Shown here: in pieces, positions 58,036 to 64,000 of the stretch
Layout of the letters: each line of letters begins with the position of its first letter
Position numbering within the stretch: position 1 is the stretch's first letter
From: Cymodocea nodosa
Lineage: Eukaryota; Streptophyta; Magnoliopsida; Alismatales; Cymodoceaceae
NCBI GenBank assembly: GCA_036874045.1
Contig: JAZBRI010000010.1
Location: 3,492,001-3,556,000 of the forward strand
Length of the DNA stretch: 64,000 nt
Direction: 5' to 3'
Position numbers and translations under genes: made by a program
Notes under the pieces: model-generated
What the model was told of the DNA's origin: nothing
The model's database searches: none
The model's input: only the letters and a program-made list of their open reading frames with translations

Positions 58036-58749
58036 TTATAAATCATATATAGAACAAATCCCTAAATTTCATCTAATATGATTAAATGCAGCTTTAGATA
58101 ATGGTTTGGTGAAGATATCTGCAAGTTGTTCATTAGTAGAGACATATTCTAAGGAAATATGACCTTTTTCAACATGGTCTCTTAAAAAGTGGTGCCTAAT
58201 CTCGATATGTTTTGCTCTAGAGTGTAGAACTGTATTTTTGGAGAGATTGATGGCACTGCTGCTATCACAATAAATAATGGTATTCTAAAAATTTAGCTTA
58301 TAATCTGCTAGAGTTTGTTGCATCCATAAGATCTATGAACAACATAGGCCTACTGCCATATATTCAGCTTCAATGGTGGATAGAGCTATAGAGTTTTGTT
58401 TCCTGCTGAATCAAGAAACAAGTGAATGAGCAAGCAACTGACATGTCCCACTAGTGCTTTTTCGATCTGATTTGCATCTTGGATAATCTACATCACTGTA
58501 TCCTACTAAAGTCAATTGATTCTGTGAAGAATAAAATAAGCCAAACTCCTTGGTACCTTGTAGATATTTAAATATACGTTTAACTGATTTTAAGTGTGAT
58601 GCTCTTGGAGAGGCTTGATATCTTGCACAAGTACAAACATTAAACATTATATCTAGTCTACTAGTTGTTAGATACAAAAGTGATCCAATCATACCTCTAT
58701 ATTTCTTTTGATCTACTGGAATGCCAGAAATGTCCTTATCAAGTTTTTC
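58036..58749 (-). pseudogene. RNase H, copia D
   Basis: Copia RNase H: YSDVDYPRCKSDRKSTSG (catalytic Asp in YSD), then ALSTIEAEYMA and the AKHIEIRHHFLRDHV and LADIFTKPL ends. TAG and TGA codons at Trp, Gln and Arg sites interrupt it; stop TAA at 58036. It shares one frame with protease, integrase and RT. Confidence 0.9.
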
Positions 58750-59526
58750 ATTTGAGTTCATTGGAGTACCTGCAGCTTTGGATTTATCCATACCAAATTT
58801 CAAGAGAATCTCTTTGCAAAATTTTTCTTGATTCATGAAAATGCCATGCTTAAGTTGATGAATTTACAATCCTAGAAAGAATTTTAATTCTCCCATAAGA
58901 CTCATCTCAAATTCATTCTTCATTAAGATTTGAAAATCATGATATAGATTCTCATGTATGGCACCAAAAATGATATCATCCACGTAGATTTGAATAATTA
59001 ACATATGAGAACCTTCAGATTTGATGAATAAGGTGTTGTCTATAGTTCCTATGTTAAACTGATTCTCAAGAAGGAAACTCTTTAGTTTATCATACCATGC
59101 ACGTGGTGCTTGCTTCAAACCATAGAGAGCATTATTCAGTTTGTATACATGGTTTGGATTTTCTTCATCTTCAAAACCTGGTGGCTGTTCTACATATACT
59201 TCTTCTTGTAGAATGCCATTAAGAAATGCACTTTTAACATCTATCTGATAAAGCTTGATTTTCATACTACTTGCAAAGGCAAGTAACATTCTAATTGCTT
59301 CAAGTCTTGCAATAGGTGCAAAAGTTTCTTCATAGTCGATTCCTTCCTATTGGTTGTATCCCTGAGCAACAAGTCTAGCTTTATTTCTGATAATACTACC
59401 ATTATTGTCAAGTTTGTTCTTAAACACCCATTTAGTACCAATAATTGATTTTTCGATGGGCCTTTCAATCAAGTTCCAGACTTCATTTTTCTTGAACTGA
59501 TTTAGTTCCTCTTGCATGGCCATGAT
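58750..59526 (-). pseudogene. Reverse transcriptase, copia D
   Basis: Copia RVT_2 type: KARLVAQGYNQ, EETFAPIARLEAIR, QIDVKSAFLNGIL, QPPGFED, ALYGLKQAPRAWYD and the catalytic box YVDD in IYVDDIIFG. In-frame TAG at the Gln after QGYNQ and one TAG in LGL-IHQL. No indel. Confidence 0.92.
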
Positions 59527-60810
59527 CTAATATTCATCATTGTAGGCATCTTCAACTATTGAAGGTTCATGTTCAGACACAAAAGCATAATAATTACAAA
59601 TATTTTGAATTTTGCTTCTTGTTTGAACACCTTGATTTATATTCCCAATAATTTGCCTAATGGGATGTTCAGACTTTGTCTTCCATGCTTTTTCTGTCTT
59701 AATAGGTGTAGGCAGTGTTGAACTATCCTTTTTCTGAGGAGTTTTCTGATTTATTACTTCACTTTCACTTTCACTGTCAATTGCTAGCCTCTTCAATTTT
59801 CCTACCATGTCTTCATCAAAGAATACGTTTATTGACTCTTCTACTCTTCTTTCATATTCAAAATAGACCTTGTAGGCCTTGCTTCTTGAAGAGTATCCAA
59901 CAAGTAGAGCAGGATAATATTTTGCATCAAATTTGTCCTTTTGATCCTTTGTATTAAGTACAAAACATCTTGATCTGAAGACCTTAAAATATCCAACATT
60001 TGGTATTTTACCATACCATAGTTCAAAAGGTGTCTTATGTAGGATAGGTCTAAGGTGAGTTCTGTTTATAGAATAACATGCAGTATTTACAACTTCAGCC
60101 CATAGAGACTTTGGTAGATCAGATGCATTAAGAATTGTCCTTGCCATTTCTTGTACTAATCTATTCTTCCTCTCTACAACTCCATTCTGAACAGGAGTTC
60201 TTGGACATGAGAATTCATGCAGTATGCTAAAAGAATTGCATAATTCTACAAATTCTGAATTTTCAAATTCACCTCCATGATCACTTCTGATCTTCTTCAC
60301 AGTTGAATCTTTTTCATTTTGAATTCTAATACAGAGATGTTTGAATTCATCACAAGCTTCATTCTTGTGTGTTAAGAAAATAACCCAAGTGAATCTTGTA
60401 TAATCATCAACTACCACTAAGGTATATTTTCTTCCTCCTAAATTGGCTGTCTGTGTGGGACCAAATAGGTCCATATGCAATAGATCCAATGGTTGACGTG
60501 TGGCAATGTCTTCAATACTCTTGTGTGCTGATTTCTTTTGTTTTCCAATTGTACAGTAACTACACAATTTATCTCTCTTGAATTTGAGCTTAGGCACACC
60601 TCTAACAAGATCATGTTTGGTCAATTTTCTTATAAGTCTCACGTTTGCATGATTTAATCTTTTATGCCATAACCATTCATCTTCATTTGAAGCAACTAAA
60701 CATGCATCACTAGATATAATATCACATGGAAATTCCAAAGTATAAATTGAATTATTTCTATATCTAGTAAATTTGATTTCATGTGTATTCTGTTGTAATA
60801 TAAAACAGTT
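59527..60810 (-). pseudogene. Integrase, copia D
   Basis: Pre-integrase zinc region (WLWHKRLNHANVRLIRKL, CSYCTIGKQKK), then the core with DLFGP (Asp), IRSDHGGEF (Asp) and NGVVERKNR (Glu). Downstream are the copia motifs LPKSLWAEVVNTACY and KTPFELWYGK, and the Ser-rich linker. The frame is open for 403 codons from 60738; a TAA at its N-terminal side and the TAG at 59527 are the only breaks. Confidence 0.93.
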
Positions 60811-61086
60811 TTATGTAGTAAAAAGTATATTGTAACCTTTGTCACATAATTGACCTACACTTAGCAAATTCTGTTTTAAACCATTTACATGAAGGACATT
60901 TTCTATTTTTCCATTTTCAGATGCAACATTTCCTATGGCAGTAATTCTACATTTTTCATTGTTACCAAACTTAATAGATCTTGAATTTATTGATTTAATA
61001 GATTTTAGAAGTCTTTTCCTACCTGTCATATGCTTTGAGCAATCACTGTCAATGATCCACTTGGACATTTGAGCTTTCTTGTCCAT
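60811..61086 (-). pseudogene. Protease, copia D
   Basis: Copia aspartic protease. WIIDSDCSKHMTG holds the active site; the usual DSG is changed to DSD. NLLSVGQLCDKGY follows. It is in frame with integrase across one TAA. Confidence 0.85.
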
Positions 61087-62645
61087 GTAGTCCTACAAGT
61101 CATGTTGAAATTAAGACTTTTGGTACCCATATCTTCTTGGGTTCATTACTGTTAGTCCTCTGTATACTAAACCTGTTGCCTTTTGGTAGCCATATAGACA
61201 TAGATCTCTTCTTAATGACAAACATAGTGGTGCCATCTTTGTAAGATCTAATTTTTCCACCACAGTAAGGGGTTTCCTATGGTACAGCATACCCTAGGCC
61301 AAATTTACTTTTTCCTATTCTTTGAGATCCTATGATTTTGTTTAAACTATTTTCACCCTTAGTAAATTTACATACAATTTTCTTTAAATCAGTAACTTCA
61401 GATAATAGATTTTTATTTTCTTCTTTCAAATCAAAATTTTTACAACTATAGCTATCCATTTTAGTTTTCAATTCCCTATTATCAACTAGGTCTTTTTCTA
61501 GTTCAGCAAAAACATCTTCTAGATAGGAATTTAAACTCTTTAATTCTTTCTTGTACTTCTTACATTTTACATATAAGTTATCTACTGTATAGAGAAGACT
61601 ATCTATATCTACATCATCATTTTCTTTTTTCGAGCAATAGGGAGATGTAGAGCATATCTCTTGTGCAGCAAAGCGCATGTTTGCAGATGCCTCCTCATCT
61701 GAGTCTGATGAGCTGTTGGATGAACTACTGTCATCCCAAGTGGCTTTCATTGCCATTTTCTTCTTATTCTTCCTTTTCCATTTCTGTTTGTCCTCCTCCT
61801 ATTGAAAAGGACAGTAAAGTTGAATGTGTCCCAGTTTCTTGCACTTGTAGCATGTAGGGACTTTTGATTTTGAGGAGCTAGCTTTGCCTCCTTGTCTCAT
61901 CATCCTTCTGAAGTTCCTAGCCAACAATAACACTTCATCCTCATCCGAGCTTAGTTGATCTTCTATTGAGGGAAAAGCTAGTTCTTTCTTTTTCTCTACT
62001 TTCTTTTAGTGACTCCTTCTTCTTTCCATTCCTTCATTTGGACTTCATGGGCTAGAAGATTTCCCAACAGATCTTCAACTGAATAGTTATTCAGATCCTT
62101 TGAATCCTGTATGGAAGTAGACTTCTGCTTCCATTAGATTGTTAGGCTCCTTAGGATCTTTTGTACCCATTCACGATTAGAAAAACTCCTCTTAAGGCCT
62201 GTTAGTTCATTCACAATTTCTGTGAATCTAGAAAACATTTTAGTGATACTTTCTTTTTCAAGCATTTTGAATAATTCATATTTTCTTAACAAAATGCTAA
62301 TTTTAGTATCTTTAACTTGGCTGGTTCCTTCATATGTAATTTGAAGGATCTTCCAAGCTTCATGGGAGAATTTACAAGTAGATATTTTATTATACTATTC
62401 ACCAATTAGTGCACAGTAAATGGAATTAAGCCCACGAGCATCCATCTGGATGATTCTTTCATCCTCCTCAGTCCAGTCACTTTCATAACTGATTGGAGTT
62501 GGTGTACCATGTACAACCATTCTCCAAAGTTTCACATCTGTACTCCTAAGAAACACTCCATCCTATTTTTCCAGTAGCTATAATTGCTACCATCAAAGAG
62601 GGGAGGTCGATGGATATTCTGACCCTCTGTAGTGTGGAAAGCCAT
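61087..62645 (-). pseudogene. Gag, copia D
   Basis: From ATG 62645 (minus): MAFHTTEGQNIHRPPLFDG, the SYWKNRMECFL motif, then UBN2-type core, a CCHC knuckle (CYKCKKLGHIQLYC, near 61806-61850), an acidic Ser-rich stretch and a long coiled coil (61277-61756 open). Several TAG codons and at least two frame changes break it. The order of knuckle, acidic stretch and coiled coil is that of the copia Gag at 43617 and 47271. Confidence 0.88.
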
Positions 62646-62683
62646 GATCTCAGATAGTTAAATCTATTAACAAGATCAACATT

Positions 62684-62695
62684 GCTCTGATACCA
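62684..62695 (-). other. Primer binding site (initiator tRNA-Met), copia D
   Basis: TGGTATCAGAGC on the minus strand, two bases from the LTR end. This is the standard copia primer site. Confidence 0.9.
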
Positions 62696-62697
62696 AT

Positions 62698-64000
62698 TGT
62701 TAGGACCTTAAGGCTTACCAAAGTAGGGGTGAATGGTAAAAATTCGTTTCTTAACCTTTTAGAAGTAGTTTAATGTAAAGTGATAGCAAGCATACAATGA
62801 AAGAATTCACACAAAGATTTTTAGGTGGTTCACCACTAACGGCTAGTCCACCTCCAAGGGATACTTGGGCTTCACTAAACTCTTGTAAACTTACAATCAC
62901 TTGCTTTAAGGTTTAAGCAAGAACCAACTAACCATTCACTTAAGCTTCCTTGTCGAAGCTTCAATCAATCCTTTCTCTGAAGTTTTAATCCGTGTACTTC
63001 AGTAAACACTATCTTGTGAACAACAGAGTTGAATGCGTGATGAGCTTCTGAAATTTGGTCTGTAAGTGTTGAAGATGATTTGATCTCTAAAGCTTTTCTT
63101 CTATTGAGCTTGGTGTAAGTATATGTATGAGTAAAGCACTACTTAAATCTGTTGTCTATATCTTGTATATATACCTAACATGTGTAACGATCATATTTTC
63201 TTCCAACGAATGTATTCTACTGTACTTGATTAGACTCCAGTCCCAAATACGATAAGTTACCGTTTAGAAAGTTATTTCAAGATGTCTTACCGATTTTCCT
63301 AACCTTTCGGATAGTTAGCTGTATAACTCTTCGAAGAATATCTATAACTCACTGAAAGATCACTTAAACCTTTCTGCTAGGTAGGATTCCAAAATGTTTA
63401 CTGCGAGCTGTCATTCAATCGGATACTTATAACTGTAACTCACTGAACAGTTATATAACTATCGGATAGTTAGCTACAGTAATCCTTTGTTAACTTTCCG
63501 ATTGCTTCAATTCAGCACGTGCATAAAAGGCTGACTTAAGTTTCAGATAGTTATCTCTATAACTCACTGAAACGCTTTAGGATTTCGGATAGTTATCTTT
63601 CTAACTCTCTGAAAACTTATTTGAGCTTCTCTCTGGAATTCTACACATGGGAAATTCAATGACTTAAGTTTCAGATAGTTAAACTGATACTCACCAAAAC
63701 TCTCTTTGAGATTTCAGATAGTTATCTAACTTTCTGATTTTTCCTTTAAGCTTTTGACTACTGACTTCTCTATTCTGCACGTGCGTAATAGGATGACTTA
63801 AGTTCTAGAAAGTTATACCTATAACTTACCGAAAAACTTGAATAGTTATCTAACTCTCCGAAAAGAAAACTCGGATAGTTATCTAACTCTTCGACAAGTC
63901 CTTTAAGCTTCCATTCTATATTTCTGCACGTGATTTATTGAATGACTTAACTTTCAGATAGTTATACCTATACTCTCCGAAAAGTCCTTTAAGCTTCTAG
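62698..64000 (-). mobile_element. 5' LTR of copia D (right, cut by window end)
   Basis: About 1300 of 1650 bp visible. It matches 56026-57500 with scattered differences, mostly transitions, and lacks one 128-bp unit. Family II hairpins stand from 63290 to the window end. The start of this LTR, with any TATA box, may lie outside. Confidence 0.9.

Larger units (their letters stand above)
56026..64000 (-). mobile_element. Copia element D (SIRE/Maximus-like), right end cut
   Basis: Minus-strand order: LTR (62698 to beyond 64000), PBS 62684-62695, gag, protease, integrase, RT, RNase H, PPT, LTR (56026-57683). It is inserted into the leader of ORF2 of gypsy C. Its gene order is the standard copia one. 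In this copy no ORF3 lies between RNase H and the PPT. Confidence 0.93.

Noticed and set aside
59715-59957. Plus-strand ORFs over copia D integrase (also 60396-60581 and 61663-61857)
   Set aside because: They overlap well-supported minus-strand genes and have no motif.

Overview
The window is repeat-only DNA from the nucleus of a flowering plant. It is AT-rich and built almost entirely of nested, partly decayed LTR retrotransposons. The plant origin rests on an Athila-like Ty3/gypsy protease and polymerase, a tRNA-Asp-type primer site, and SIRE/Maximus-like Ty1/copia elements with an initiator-tRNA-Met primer site. I see no ordinary host gene, tRNA, rRNA or CRISPR array. The species cannot be named from the sequence.

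Layout. 1-14054: gypsy copy A (5' LTR cut by the window start, internal region 1207-11811, 3' LTR 11812-14054), which lies in a copia polymerase gene. 14055-16915: the rest of that copia element (RT/RNase H end, spacer, start of its extra ORF). 16916-43616: a composite of two gypsy insertions fused at about 29902 (B1: 16916-29902; B2: 29903-43616). B2 carries a nested, mostly emptied gypsy derivative at 31996-36467. 43617-53009: a patchwork of copia gag, gypsy LTR pieces, an inverted copia fragment (45495-48660, minus strand), and a copia extra ORF with its PPT and 3' LTR (48661-53009). 53010-56025: gypsy copy C (RT, RNase H, integrase). 56026-64000: copia element D on the minus strand, inserted in copy C, with its promoter-side LTR cut by the window end.

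The gypsy family has an unusual gene order, repeated in every copy that shows it: LTR, PBS, [zinc knuckle-protease-RT-RNase H-integrase], [ORF2], [gag capsid ORF without zinc knuckle], [F-box-like ORF], PPT, LTR. Gag is therefore split: the knuckle stays beside the primer site and the capsid part sits downstream of integrase. From the pieces I estimate an intact element at about 17 kb. ORF2 carries a duplicated unit of a sumoylation-like site followed by a SUMO-interacting-like motif. Its C-terminal half is homologous to the extra ORF3 of the copia family. Clusters of a short inverted repeat (arms CCGTTGAGTTA/TAACTCAACGG) lie in the leader of each downstream ORF and in the LTR. A second hairpin family (CGGATAGTTA/TAACTCTCCGAA), with CACGTG and ACTTAAGT, forms tandem modules in the LTRs of both the gypsy family and copia D.

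Most genes are pseudogenes. Decay is mainly CAA/CAG/TGG to TAA/TAG with few frameshifts, as expected for methylated DNA that is lost by deamination. Several stops are shared between copies, so some were already present when the copies were made.
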